Origin: DASCNA01 sp036011305
GTDB taxonomy: Bacteria > Verrucomicrobiota > Lentisphaeria > Victivallales > GWF2-38-69
Direction of reading: 5' to 3'
NCBI GenBank assembly: GCA_036011305.1
Contig: DASCNA010000195.1
Span: 1-52,401, forward strand
DNA length: 52,401 bases
Shown here: piece by piece, positions 42,828 through 52,357 of the stretch
Position numbering within the stretch: the first letter of the stretch is position 1
Layout of the letters: the number at the start of each line of letters is the position of its first letter
The notes under the pieces: model-generated
The model's input: only the letters and a program-made list of their open reading frames with translations
Database searches by the model: none
What the model was told of the DNA's origin: nothing
Program-made: the position numbers and the translations under genes

Positions 42828-44354
42828 TTAATCTTCTCTGGTAGGTATGTATTTCAAGCTAAGCAGCAATAGTATCAGACACAGTACAGCTGTATACAGC
42901 ATAACAGAGCTAAAACTAAGAGTGCTTGCTTTTTTGACCATGTTTATAACAATATCATAATTAGTACTTGAAACATAATTGTGCAATCCCTTTATTGCTG
43001 TATTTTCCCCCATAAGAATATTATCATAAAAAGTATGTGTAATATTAGTATTTGTTATATATTTCCCTATGCTGCTTATTGATAATCTGCCGAAAAGAAA
43101 GAAGAAAATACTACCAGAAATTACAGCAAAAAGTTCTGACATATATACACCTGTATTCAATATACCGGATGCCTGCCCACTTTCACTTTCAGGAAAAATA
43201 TTCAATCCTATGGTATTAAACAGCGGTTCTATAATACCTAGTCCAAACCCTCCAAAACTTATTATGATATATAAATAAGTAAGAGTTAAATTTTCACCTA
43301 AACAACCTAGAAGTATAAAAGTTATAAAAACTATAAACAGTGCCAGGCACGAAGTAAGTTTCAAACCTGTTTTACCTGAAATATGAGAAGACAGAACTGC
43401 TCCGGTAAATGCTGCTATGCTGAAAATAAATAGTACAAAACCGGCCTGTAAAGGTGAAAAAGCAAAAATAAGAGGATTTTGAAGGTATAAAGTCAGAAAG
43501 TAAGGAAAAATCATAGCAGTAAAAGTTGCAAATGATAAACCAAGCAGAGAAACCAAAAAGATTTTGTTTTTAAAATAAATGAATTTTACCAACGGATCCG
43601 ATATTCTTTTTTCATAAAAATAAAAAACAAGCAGAAGCATTATACCCGATGCAAGCAGAACATAAACAACAGGGTTGGTCCACCCCAAAATATTAATCTC
43701 AGTCATGCCGAAAACAAAAAGCAGCATACCGATACTGAACAGGAAGAAACCTATAAAATCTATATATCTTCTATTTTTTATATCAGGTTTTTCAGATTTA
43801 AAAATAAAACATACTATAAGAATGGGCAGAGCTAAAAATAAAATATTTACCAGAAAGATATATCTCCAGTTTAAATAGTCTGTTATAAAACCGCCTCCGA
43901 AAGGTCCAATAGAATTACCAACTCCGATCAAAGATACCCAAATACCTACAGCGAAGCCAAGCTCCTTTTTAGTAAATGTAATTTTAAGCATGGACAGTGA
44001 AGTCGATGTAATAAAAGCCGCACTGAGCCCCTGAAGCCCCCTGAAAATTATCATCTGGATTGAATTAGTCGAAACTGATATTAATATTGATGCCACTATA
44101 AATAAAGAAATGCCTAATAAAAAGAAATGTTTTTTATTGAATATATCCCCCAGTTTTCCCGCAACTAAAATAAAGGATGCCGGAAAAATTGTATAGATAT
44201 TCAAAACCCACTGAACTTTAGTTGCAGGCATGGAAAAACTTGTCGTAATTTCAGGAATGGCATTAATAATTGATGTAGTGTTGAAACCAAGAGTGAACAT
44301 TGCAATACTCATGGCAGATAATATTAGGTTTTTCCGCATTTTATCTCTCATCAA
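42828..44354 (-). CDS. MFS transporter, DHA2 (14-TM) family
   Basis: A 508-residue transporter with 14 predicted membrane helices. KVQWVLNIYTIFPASFILVAGKLGDIFNKKHFFLLG holds TM2 and motif A. Further along, GVGNSIGPFGGGFITDYLNWRYIFLVNI is the DHA2 motif C region typical of QacA/EmrB-like exporters. It probably expels drugs or toxic organic cations by proton antiport. Between a GH92 gene and a nucleoside deaminase on the same strand; no adaptor gene is adjacent. Confidence 0.9.
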   Translation of the reverse strand: MMRDKMRKNLILSAMSIAMFTLGFNTTSIINAIPEITTSFSMPATKVQWVLNIYTIFPASFILVAGKLGDIFNKKHFFLLGISLFIVASILISVSTNSIQMIIFRGLQGLSAAFITSTSLSMLKITFTKKELGFAVGIWVSLIGVGNSIGPFGGGFITDYLNWRYIFLVNILFLALPILIVCFIFKSEKPDIKNRRYIDFIGFFLFSIGMLLFVFGMTEINILGWTNPVVYVLLASGIMLLLVFYFYEKRISDPLVKFIYFKNKIFLVSLLGLSFATFTAMIFPYFLTLYLQNPLIFAFSPLQAGFVLFIFSIAAFTGAVLSSHISGKTGLKLTSCLALFIVFITFILLGCLGENLTLTYLYIIISFGGFGLGIIEPLFNTIGLNIFPESESGQASGILNTGVYMSELFAVISGSIFFFLFGRLSISSIGKYITNTNITHTFYDNILMGENTAIKGLHNYVSSTNYDIVINMVKKASTLSFSSVMLYTAVLCLILLLLSLKYIPTRED

Positions 44355-44391
44355 TCTATACCCAAATACCTGTTTATATCATTTTGATTTT

Positions 44392-44883
44392 TCATTTAAT
44401 AAGTGAGTTCCAATATTTTTTCACTGAGATAATTATTTCTTCTTCCATCATAGGACCAAGAATCTCAATGTTTTTCTGCCCTGCTTTAAACACTGTTTCA
44501 CAATTCAAAGACATTGTAGGATTCAGAGGATTATTGCCTGTCAATTTTAATAAAGTTGACTCTTTAAGTCCATAAACTACTTTTCCTACATTACCCCAAT
44601 ATATCGCACCGCTGCACATAGCACATGGTTCTGCAACAGTAATCAATGTACAATTCCACAGAAAATCTTTTGAATATTTTTTTGAGGCACTGCGCATTAA
44701 TGCAGTTTCTGCATGCCCAGTACAATCCTTTGTCGTTCTTTCTATGTTTTCCTGTTCCAGCAAAACTTCTCCATTTTTATCTATGAGTATAGCTCCAAAT
44801 GGATTATTTCCATTATCTATCGCTTCCATAGAAAGTTCTATGGTTCGTTTAATATATTTTTCATAATACTGTTTTTCATGCAT
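44392..44883 (-). CDS. Nucleoside deaminase (CDA-fold, guanine/cytosine deaminase-like)
   Basis: A 163-residue zinc-dependent deaminase. The first zinc ligand and catalytic acid are in GHAETALMRSA (His57, Glu59), and the other ligands in VAEPCAMCSGAIYW (Cys87, Cys90). A C-terminal LKESTLLKLTGNNPLNP is seen in guanine deaminase and related small deaminases. The substrate could be guanine, cytosine or a modified base; tRNA adenosine deaminase is less likely given the C-terminus. It is followed by the MFS gene with only 37 bases between. Confidence 0.85.
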   Translation of the reverse strand: MHEKQYYEKYIKRTIELSMEAIDNGNNPFGAILIDKNGEVLLEQENIERTTKDCTGHAETALMRSASKKYSKDFLWNCTLITVAEPCAMCSGAIYWGNVGKVVYGLKESTLLKLTGNNPLNPTMSLNCETVFKAGQKNIEILGPMMEEEIIISVKKYWNSLIK

Positions 44884-45061
44884 AATATTATCGGCCTCTG
44901 TGATTTTCGAAAGGAATTCAGAAATATTAATTTATAATATATGGATCGACCATACAATAATAAAATATACATTTTGTGTTATATTTTTAGCTATAGAAAT
45001 AATCATAATTAATTTGCAGTACTTAAAATTATGTTTATATTATGAACTTCAAAGAATTCGT

Positions 45062-45137
45062 GCCCGGGTAGCTCAGTGGATAGAGCAGTAGTTTCCTAAA
45101 CTATTGGTCGGAGGTTCAATTCCTCTCTCGGGTACCA
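45062..45137 (+). tRNA. tRNA-Arg (anticodon CCT), CCA encoded
   Basis: The cloverleaf can be folded completely by eye: acceptor GCCCGGG with CTCGGGT, D stem GCTC/GAGC, and anticodon stem GTAGT/ACTAT around loop TTCCTAA (anticodon CCT). The T stem is GGAGG/CCTCT around TTCAATT, followed by discriminator A and CCA. It is 76 bases including CCA, and reads AGG codons as Arg. Confidence 0.95.
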
Positions 45138-45589
45138 TTTTTTACTTTTCTCGATCCGCCTATCCTCTTTGCTTTTGTGTGGATCTGTTAAGAATGCTTT
45201 CGACATAAAAAATTGTGAATATAAAATTTCAAAGCTAGCTATAACATTCCTCCGTATACAGACATACATGTTGCTGCAAATGATAAAAATAACAAGACTC
45301 ATCTTGATCCAATGCACTGGCAACTCATACCAAGCTTCTCAAAAGAGCTTGAATCAGAATACTTTATGTTTAATATATGCATTACTACGCATAATATATA
45401 CTTTTAATATCAATCTAAGCAACATTACGCTTTATTTCATTAAGTTTAATAAAATTTTATAATGTTATTTTCTGCAAAAATCTAAATATTAACAACATAA
45501 AAAATTTTGTATACAATAAATCATTTAATTTGGATTGGATTTTTGGTTTTCTTATTCTAGATTTAAAGATCAATCTGATAAGGAGTTTT
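45138..45589. other. Intergenic region between tRNA-Arg and AOR
   Basis: A T-rich stretch follows the tRNA directly (CCATTTTTTACTTTTC) and may help termination. I see no gene with a credible start and composition here. The AAGGAG ribosome site of the next gene lies at its right end. Confidence 0.4.
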
Positions 45590-47410
45590 ATGGAATACAG
45601 ATTAATTGAAATAGACCTGACAAATGAAACAGTAAGTCAATCTATGATACCTTACGATATTATAAAAAATATGCTCGGTGGTCGCGGTCTGAATTCATGG
45701 TTCATTCATAAACAGGTTCATAAAAGTGTAAATGCGTATGATCCTGAAAATATAATAGCAATGAGCTGCGGTCTCCTGACAGGGTCAGGTGTTCCTTCAG
45801 GGACCAGGATGCACGTAAACACGATATCACCCCTGACTGAAATACTCGGCAGTTCAAATATAGGCGGAGATGTGGGAGTGAGACTTCGATCCAACAATAT
45901 ATTTTCAATATTGATAAAAGGTAAATCAAAAAGCCCAGTATATATTGAAGTTCTGGACGGCGAGGTAAAGATTGTTTCGGCAGATTATCTCTGGGGTCTA
46001 GACACCAAAGACACAGAACAAAAATTAAAGATTAAAACTAGCTATAAGGACAGCTCAATCATGAGTATTGGCCCTGCCGGAGAAAATTTATGCTCATTTG
46101 CCTGTATCATGTCCGGAGATCACCATGCAGCTGGACGTACAGGCACGGGTGCAGTCATGGGATCAAAATTATTAAAAGCGGTGGTTATATCCAATAAAAA
46201 ACAATTATTAAAACTCACCGACCATAAGAAAAAAACAGTAAAAAATTATATAAAAAAGATAATTGATGCGCCACTTTATCCTGTATTTTCAAAATATAGT
46301 AATTCTGGTTTTGTAAAATCGATTAATGAAAAAGGAATGCTCAGTACAAATAATTATCGAAAGACAAACTTTACGGGGGCTGATAAAATCGATGGTTCAG
46401 TACTTTATAAGTATGTCAAGAAAGCCAACACCTGTCCAAAGTGTCCTGTCCATTGCAAGGCAGATATAGAAATACCTGAAGGAAAATACAAGAATACCAA
46501 AGGGGCAAGACCTGATCTGGAATCCATTATAGCTTTAGCTCCAAAATGTGGTCTGGATGATCCTGAAGCAGTATTATATCTCCATAACCTATGCAATCGA
46601 CTGGGAATGGATGTTATATCAGCCGGAAGTGTAACTGCTTTTGCCATGGATCTGTTTAGTGAAAACATTCTGGATCTTGAAAAAACAGGCAATATTGATT
46701 TGTCCTGGGGAAATGCTGACGGTATGGAGCAGGTCTTAAAATCAATTTCAGAAAGCACTGGCATTGGTGAAGTTTTAAAACTAGGAGTAAAAAAAGCCGC
46801 CGAACTTATAGGCCATGGTGCTGATCAGTATGCGTTTACTTCTAAGGGCTTGGAATATACGGGATATGATCCGAGGGGAATGATGGGCGTTGCTTTGGCG
46901 TATGCAGTATCAAGTAGGGGCGGAGATTTTTGCAGTGTTTATAATATTCCTGAAAGCAGGTTCACTCCTGAAAGGGCAGCTTTGGAATTCGGAACAGAAG
47001 ACGCAATTAAACGGTTTTCATTAAACGGTAAAGCTGCCCTGATCAAAATGTGTATGGCAGTGAGCGCGGTGATCGATTCTCTGGGTTTATGTAAAGTTCC
47101 TGCCTTAAGTCTTATTAATGAATTTGATCTAAAAAATGAGGCTGAACTTGTCTCCATTCTAGCTGAAATTGAATGTAATTATAAAGACCTTATGACCATC
47201 GGTGAAAATATAATATCCCTGGAAAGAAGTATTAATATCAGATCATGCTCTGAATATCTTGTGGATACCATCTCTGAAAAATTCCTAACGCAACCTGTGA
47301 AAAATGGACCTGCAAAAGGAAGTGTAGTAAACCTGAAACCTATGCTTGAAGAATTTTATAAACTGATGGGTTGGGATAAGAATGGAGTTCCTGAATTGGA
47401 CCAGTGCTAA
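45590..47410 (+). CDS. Aldehyde:ferredoxin oxidoreductase-family enzyme
   Basis: A 606-residue tungsten/molybdenum bis-pterin oxidoreductase of the AOR family. The start MEYRLIEIDL follows AAGGAG by 5 bases and gives the usual N-terminus; a 20-codon upstream extension is rejected. MLGGRGLNSWFIHK and SAPSGTRMHVN-type pterin loops (SGVPSGTRMHVNTISPLT) are present. The [4Fe-4S] cysteines are in ANTCPKCPVHC (CX2CX3C), with a later Cys in RGGDFCSVYN. These enzymes oxidise aldehydes to acids with ferredoxin, mainly in anaerobes. No partner ferredoxin gene is adjacent. Confidence 0.95.
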   Translation: MEYRLIEIDLTNETVSQSMIPYDIIKNMLGGRGLNSWFIHKQVHKSVNAYDPENIIAMSCGLLTGSGVPSGTRMHVNTISPLTEILGSSNIGGDVGVRLRSNNIFSILIKGKSKSPVYIEVLDGEVKIVSADYLWGLDTKDTEQKLKIKTSYKDSSIMSIGPAGENLCSFACIMSGDHHAAGRTGTGAVMGSKLLKAVVISNKKQLLKLTDHKKKTVKNYIKKIIDAPLYPVFSKYSNSGFVKSINEKGMLSTNNYRKTNFTGADKIDGSVLYKYVKKANTCPKCPVHCKADIEIPEGKYKNTKGARPDLESIIALAPKCGLDDPEAVLYLHNLCNRLGMDVISAGSVTAFAMDLFSENILDLEKTGNIDLSWGNADGMEQVLKSISESTGIGEVLKLGVKKAAELIGHGADQYAFTSKGLEYTGYDPRGMMGVALAYAVSSRGGDFCSVYNIPESRFTPERAALEFGTEDAIKRFSLNGKAALIKMCMAVSAVIDSLGLCKVPALSLINEFDLKNEAELVSILAEIECNYKDLMTIGENIISLERSINIRSCSEYLVDTISEKFLTQPVKNGPAKGSVVNLKPMLEEFYKLMGWDKNGVPELDQC

Positions 47411-47585
47411 GGTGTGCTCGCTGCAGTAATTCTCGGTGAGTAAGTTTTAAATAGACTCCTTACGCTTCCAAGGGAAAGAATAGATAAAATGTAAATGTAA
47501 AATCTGCACCATCTAGTCGGCTACGATTTTAGGCATTAAATTTTGTTATTCTCATTAGAATATTAATTTTTACAAAGGATAACAG
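47411..47585. other. Intergenic region
   Basis: Short AT-rich spacer downstream of AOR, without recognisable genes. A CTCGCTGCAGTAATTCTCGG segment near 47417 could be part of an mRNA hairpin, but no clear terminator is seen. Confidence 0.3.
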
Positions 47586-47755
47586 ATGACGAAGCATAAA
47601 CCCCATATTGTAAAAAAATGGCTACTGGTATTTGAAACCATAGATAACTCAAAATTATCAACCATTGAATGTTGTAAGAAATATAATGCGTAGATACAGT
47701 TGTTCTTGATGAAAAAATGATCCGCAAGTATATACGGCATCAGAAAACGAATTAG
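47586..47755 (+). pseudogene. Broken small helix-turn-helix-like gene
   Basis: A 35-codon frame starts at ATG after AAGGATAACAG (ribosome site AAGGA) and ends in TAG at 47691-47693. The neighbouring frame continues sensibly (VDTVVLDEKMIRKYIRHQK) to TAG at 47753-47755, so a one-base frameshift would join them. The combined SKLSTIECCKKYN plus MIRKYIRHQK resembles the helix-turn-helix of small transposase or phage proteins. It looks like a decayed element remnant; function unknown. Confidence 0.45.
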
Positions 47756-47966
47756 CAAATTTAGTACTTGCGATGTGCAATAAAAGTAAAAAGCAGTCTT
47801 TATTGGTGCTATGAATCTAAATGATCTTCCAAAACCTGGTTACACATATAATATGAATTTAAAGTTGATCTACTCTATTTTTTTCTATATAATATATAAA
47901 AAATAATTCCGATTTAATAATTTAAAATTTTAACACTAAATATCCAAAATAAGTAGGAGATGAGTT
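47756..47966. other. Intergenic region
   Basis: AT-rich spacer. No supported gene; a weak ribosome site (TAGGAGATGAG) at the right end serves the next gene. Confidence 0.3.
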
Positions 47967-48431
47967 ATGGATTTAAAATTAAAGGTAGGATTTCTCTTTA
48001 TCATTCTAAGTTTTATCCTGCCGGTATTCTCATTTTTTGTACCTATGATGAATTTACCGACATACATCAGTGGAGCTTTGATAGGAATACTGGTGCTTGG
48101 TGGTCCTGAAGTTTGTATAATCCTTGGAGTAATGCTCGCTGGAAAAGAAGCAGTAAAAAATATAAAAAGCAAAATCTTCAGATCTGCAGGTAAAATACGC
48201 TATATGACCGGGCTCTTAGTTTTTCTTTTCTGCTTCTTTGCTAATTTAATTTTAGCCTATCTTGAGTTAATTAAAGTAATTAATATAACAGGCAATACAT
48301 GGCTCCATATAATGTCAACACTGGATATAGTTTCTATTCTTAGTATTCTTGCTATGGGACCTGAATTTTTCTTTAAAATTAAACGAATATTCAAATGGGA
48401 AGGACCTGAGTTTACTTCAACAATAGAATGA
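47967..48431 (+). CDS. Four-helix membrane protein (transporter suffix domain family)
   Basis: A 154-residue integral membrane protein with four hydrophobic helices. The first half (KLKVGFLFIILSFILPVFSFFVPMM, then LPTYISGALIGILVLGGPEVCIILGVMLAGKEA) matches the pattern of proteins annotated as transporter suffix domain-containing, which occur alone or fused to transporters. The function is not established. AGGAGA precedes the ATG. The second half is less conserved. Confidence 0.65.
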   Translation: MDLKLKVGFLFIILSFILPVFSFFVPMMNLPTYISGALIGILVLGGPEVCIILGVMLAGKEAVKNIKSKIFRSAGKIRYMTGLLVFLFCFFANLILAYLELIKVINITGNTWLHIMSTLDIVSILSILAMGPEFFFKIKRIFKWEGPEFTSTIE

Positions 48432-48484
48432 TCTGCTACAGGATTAGTCAATAAATATAAACTTATATATTTGAGGTACAAACA

Positions 48485-49483
48485 ATGTCTATCACACAAA
48501 ATAACGAATTAAAAGTAGGAGTTTATGATGAGTGGAGCAGGTTGAAGTCTGTGATGCTCGGAAATGTTGAAGATTCTGTTTTTCCAAAATTTCAGAAAGA
48601 CTGGGGACGCTATTCAAACTTAAAAGAATTTATAGATGAAGGAAAGCGATGGATTGACAGAGATCCAGAAAGCGGCAGGAAAATGATTGAACAAATGAAT
48701 AAGTTTGAAGAACTATTAAAGAATAACGACGTTACTGTCTATAGACCAGACAAAATCCCCAAGCATGTAAGAGAAAATTCATTACTGGGTGATGGATTAT
48801 TATATGCACGAGATCCACATCTAGTAATCGGCACTAATATTATTCAGACAAATATGCGAATGATATACAGAAACAAAGAACATTTAGGATGGAAAAACCT
48901 TTTCATGAAATTATCCGAAACCAACAAAGATGTTCGCTGGGTTAATATGCCTGACATGGAACTTCTTCCTTCTGGAAACACTCCTGAAGAGTGGAGAAAT
49001 GATAGACGCCTTTTTGTTGAAGGAGGAGACACTTTTATAATTGGGAAAGATATTTTGGTAGGATTTTCAAGTTTAGGTTCAAGTTTAACAGGAATTAACT
49101 GGCTACAACAGATTCTGTCAGATTATGGTTATAAAGTACACCCAATACATCTTAACGATGATTGGCTTCATTTAGACTGTATGTGTGCTGTATTGAAAGA
49201 AGGACTTGGAGTTGCTTATTTAGACGGTTTTAAGAATGGAATACCTGAAGTTTTCAAAGACTGGGAATTTATTGAGGCATCGCTCGAAGAGTGTCATGCA
49301 ATGGGAAGTAATACTCTGTGTTTAGAGCCAGGAGTTGTATTTATTGGAGCACAGCATAAAAGAATAATAAAAGAAATTGAAAAAAAAGGATGCACTCCTA
49401 TTCCTGTTGAATATGATGCAGTAGAATACCATGGAGGAGGAATTAGATGTACAACTCACCCTATTTACAGAGAACATAATTAA
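48485..49483 (+). CDS. Amidinotransferase/arginine deiminase-superfamily enzyme
   Basis: A 332-residue guanidine-modifying-superfamily enzyme (PF02274 type). The N-terminal DEWSRLKSVMLGNVEDSVF is typical of amidinotransferases. LLYARDPHLVIGTNIIQ supplies an Asp, EGGDTFIIGKDILVG is the EGGD motif, LHLDCMCAVL has the catalytic His-Asp pair, and the nucleophilic Cys lies in GGGIRCTTHP near residue 322. Activities in this superfamily include glycine or inosamine-phosphate amidinotransferase and agmatine or arginine deiminase; the mix of motifs favours amidinotransferase. The next gene starts 9 bases later. Confidence 0.85.
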   Translation: MSITQNNELKVGVYDEWSRLKSVMLGNVEDSVFPKFQKDWGRYSNLKEFIDEGKRWIDRDPESGRKMIEQMNKFEELLKNNDVTVYRPDKIPKHVRENSLLGDGLLYARDPHLVIGTNIIQTNMRMIYRNKEHLGWKNLFMKLSETNKDVRWVNMPDMELLPSGNTPEEWRNDRRLFVEGGDTFIIGKDILVGFSSLGSSLTGINWLQQILSDYGYKVHPIHLNDDWLHLDCMCAVLKEGLGVAYLDGFKNGIPEVFKDWEFIEASLEECHAMGSNTLCLEPGVVFIGAQHKRIIKEIEKKGCTPIPVEYDAVEYHGGGIRCTTHPIYREHN

Positions 49484-49492
49484 TCTATATAA

Positions 49493-50386
49493 ATGAAAAA
49501 GTTTTTTATTCTCAGCATAATCATGTCCATTGCTTTTTCTACATTGATAGCTCATGATGAGTTATTCAATGAAGATAGTGACGCAAATTCTGTCTGGGTC
49601 GTGAGTCACAGGAACGGAATTGTAACCGTGCATGTAGATTTTGGAGAATATGTAAAAAAAGGACAACTTCTTTTTGAACAGGCTGTGGGTTTTCAGGAAA
49701 TAGATTTAGAAGTTTGGAAAAAAAAAGAAGTTTTTAGTAAATTTGTTTATAATAGAGTTGAAAAAAATAGAGAATTTCTTGTTGCAAAAAAAATCTACCT
49801 TTTGATTATCTGCGATTTAAAAGTAGCTAACGCTATGCTTCAGAAAGTAAAAGCTGAAATAGAAAATTCTAAATATTATGCACCTTTTGACGGCACTGTT
49901 ACTAAAATTAACTGCTATGACGGTTCAGGGCTCGGTAATGATGACCCTGAAATTGAAGTAACAAAAGGACACGTAAAAGTAAATTTATCAGATAAAAAAG
50001 CTTTAGTTTGTAACAGAGAAGCAGGTATTATAGAATTAGTAGTTAAGCTTGGACAAAATGTAAAAAAAGGTCAGTTTCTTTTTAAAACCAAAACTAATGA
50101 ACTTGAGGCACAACTAAAAGCTGATTTAGCTGAAAGTGAATATAAAACAAAATTATTCGAAAAAAATAAAAAACTTAACCGGAAATCTGTAGCACTATTT
50201 GATTTCCTAAGATCCGGAATAGATGCTATTGAGGGCATTGGAGCAGTTAAAAAAGATGAAATGCTTATAGAGGTATCTTCTCAATATGCACCGTTCGACG
50301 GTATTATTACCCATATTTATAAATATTCAGGATCCGGGACAGGTCATGATAAACCAATTATGCAAATTAAAGCTACAGTACCGTAA
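49493..50386 (+). CDS. Exported lipoyl-domain (HlyD-like) protein with tandem duplication
   Basis: A 297-residue protein with signal peptide (MKKFFILSIIMSIAFSTLIA). The mature part is two copies of the same unit: RNGIVTVHVDFGEYVKKGQLLF then a long helix and KYYAPFDGTVTKINCYDGSGLGN; and again REAGIIELVVKLGQNVKKGQFLF, helix, SQYAPFDGIITHIYKYSGSGTGH. Each unit is a split biotinyl-lipoyl domain flanking an alpha-hairpin, as in periplasmic adaptors of efflux systems. No inner-membrane transporter or outer-membrane channel gene is adjacent, so it may be an orphan or serve another transporter. It is probably co-transcribed with the amidinotransferase. Confidence 0.75.
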   Translation: MKKFFILSIIMSIAFSTLIAHDELFNEDSDANSVWVVSHRNGIVTVHVDFGEYVKKGQLLFEQAVGFQEIDLEVWKKKEVFSKFVYNRVEKNREFLVAKKIYLLIICDLKVANAMLQKVKAEIENSKYYAPFDGTVTKINCYDGSGLGNDDPEIEVTKGHVKVNLSDKKALVCNREAGIIELVVKLGQNVKKGQFLFKTKTNELEAQLKADLAESEYKTKLFEKNKKLNRKSVALFDFLRSGIDAIEGIGAVKKDEMLIEVSSQYAPFDGIITHIYKYSGSGTGHDKPIMQIKATVP

Positions 50387-50416
50387 ATAAACATGATATA
50401 GATAGCTATAGTTTAA

Positions 50417-50596
50417 TTACCGGATACACAAAATGAATGTTAAATTTATAGCTGAAATTAATATTCTAACTCCGACACTTTGAAATGGACTGACTATAGT
50501 TATCATATTCTGAGCTGCTTTTCTTACTACTTCATCAAGTTCATTCTTCATTACTGATTGGACTTCACCAAAAGAGATGGTACTGTTATCACTCAT
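50417..50596 (-). CDS. Small protein of unknown function near IS66
   Basis: A 59-codon frame with ATG at 50594-50596 and AAGGA about ten bases upstream. Its N-terminal part (FGEVQSVMKNELDEVVRKAA) is helical; the C-terminal part (VGVRILISAINLTFILCI) is hydrophobic. It may be a truncated gene or a mobile-element remnant; I do not recognise it. Confidence 0.35.
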   Translation of the reverse strand: MSDNSTISFGEVQSVMKNELDEVVRKAAQNMITIVSPFQSVGVRILISAINLTFILCIR

Positions 50597-50597
50597 T

Positions 50598-50658
50598 AAA
50601 CAACGTTCCTTTTTTTAATTATTTATCCAAATTTAATATAAAATTGGATACGTTGTTT
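50598..50658. repeat. Split inverted repeat
   Basis: The right arm TTGGATACGTTGTTT (50644-50658) is the exact complement of a left arm that is split in two: AAACAACGT (50598-50606) and ATCCAA (50625-50630), separated by 18 T-rich bases. This could be a terminator, a transposon end or a regulatory hairpin. Confidence 0.45.
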
Positions 50659-50821
50659 TTCTTCTAAATACACAACTAATATGTGGTTTGTCAAGTTTTT
50701 AGACATATCACTTGTGTATATTCTTGTAATGATAAAAAATACCTCTCAAATAGTGGATATTAAATAAATATGTGGTTTTTAATTACATAAACCCCATTTT
50801 TTAGGCAAGATATCACACGGA

Positions 50822-52357
50822 TTATCGATTTTGCATTATTTTCCACCTGTCAGGCAACAACTCATGAAGTTGTTTGTGAGGATATGACATCAGGTTTCTA
50901 TAAATAAATTCCAAATATTTATTCGGATTGATGTCCATAGCTCTACAGCTTTGAACCAAGGTCATATGATTTGCCATAGCTTTTCCACTTCTTCTGCTGC
51001 CAAGATACATCCAGTTTTTGCGGCCAATTACGATCTTCCTCAAAGCCCGCTCAGAAGTGTTGTTGTCCATTTTAATGTCTGGATTATCCAGATATAATCT
51101 AAAGTTCTTTTCATATGCCAGCATATACTTTATTGCATCACATAATTTGGATTTAGGCAACAACTTTGGATCAACAAGTTTTTCCTTCAATTTTTTAAAT
51201 ATTCTGTCAACTATAGGTTTTTCTCTTTGTTTTCTTACTTTTAACCTGAACTCCGCATTTTTTATCCAACCAACTCTATCATAAAGAAACAGTTTTCTAA
51301 TATCTTTCAATATCCATGTCCTAAACTCTGATACTCCCAGTTCTTCAAATTTTCGCCGACCATGACACCAGCATGCAGCCCAATTGATATTACTGTTTAC
51401 TTTATCTATATTTACATATCCTTTATAAGCATCAGCATGAATTATACCTTTAAAATCTTTAAGATATTCAATCGTATTTATTTGCCTGTAGTTATCTGTA
51501 AATTCATATATCTGATAAGGAGGAGAATCAGTTTTATTTCCTGCATAAATCCATATGCTTCCATTTACAGCTTTAGAATACCTGTCTGCTATAAATTTTA
51601 CCGATGTCTGGTCAGTAAAGATACAGTTCTGTTTAAAAAGTTCTTCTTTCATAAGGTCAACTAAAACTTGAACCCTCAAACCAAGTTCTATTACCAAAGA
51701 TGTAAGAACTTGACGGCTGATTTTAATATTCTGATATTTCAACTTCTCTTCAATTCTATATAACGGCATATGATGACAGAACTTTTCACATACGACATAA
51801 GACATAAATGATGCATCGAATTTAGAGCCTTCAATTATGCAGTCATCAGCCTTTGGTTGAATAATTCCGTATAGTGAATCTTCTTTGAGTGTGTATTTTG
51901 GTCTTAGTGTTCTCAGAATGAAATGCTGCTCTGCTTTAGTTGCAAGCTTATCAGATTTATCATAGCCAATAAGAGTTAGAGCTTTACCTGTAACTATATC
52001 AAATTTATCCTCATCAGGAATATCAATATATTTCTCTACAATGGGTATATTATCACCAATCTCAAGCTTAAATTCACCCTTTCTACTAACTGACTTTCTT
52101 TTATCATGAGCTTTTATATGAACTTTTTGCTGTATTTCTTTTTCCGCATTTATAAAGTCAAATCCTGGAAGATCAGGAGTATTGCAAGGTACATCAATTA
52201 CACGTTCTGATTTTCTGCCGAACATCTGCAGTTTGAACCAGTCAAGTTGCTCTTGAAGCTTCAGGATTTTTGAATCCTTAACATCAATAGTACTCTTTAA
52301 TTCAGTTATTTCTTCTTTCAGATTTTTTACTTCCGTAACCATGAAAAAATATAGCAT
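50822..52357 (-). mobile_element. IS66-family transposase (TnpC-like)
   Basis: A 511-residue full-length IS66 transposase. The N-terminus is a coiled coil (ITELKSTIDVKDSKILKLQEQL) followed by LQMFGRKSERV, the usual start of this family. The DDE residues appear as Asp in IFTDQTSVKF, Asp in IIHADAYKGYVN and Glu in NNTSERALRKIVIGRKNWMYLGS. The accessory orfs (TnpA, TnpB) that normally precede TnpC are not seen on the minus strand within the window and may lie beyond its right edge. No terminal inverted repeat could be fixed by eye. Confidence 0.9.

Noticed and set aside
45169..45462. Open frame after tRNA-Arg on the plus strand
   Set aside because: AT-rich with no ribosome site, no domain pattern and no agreement with neighbouring gene style.
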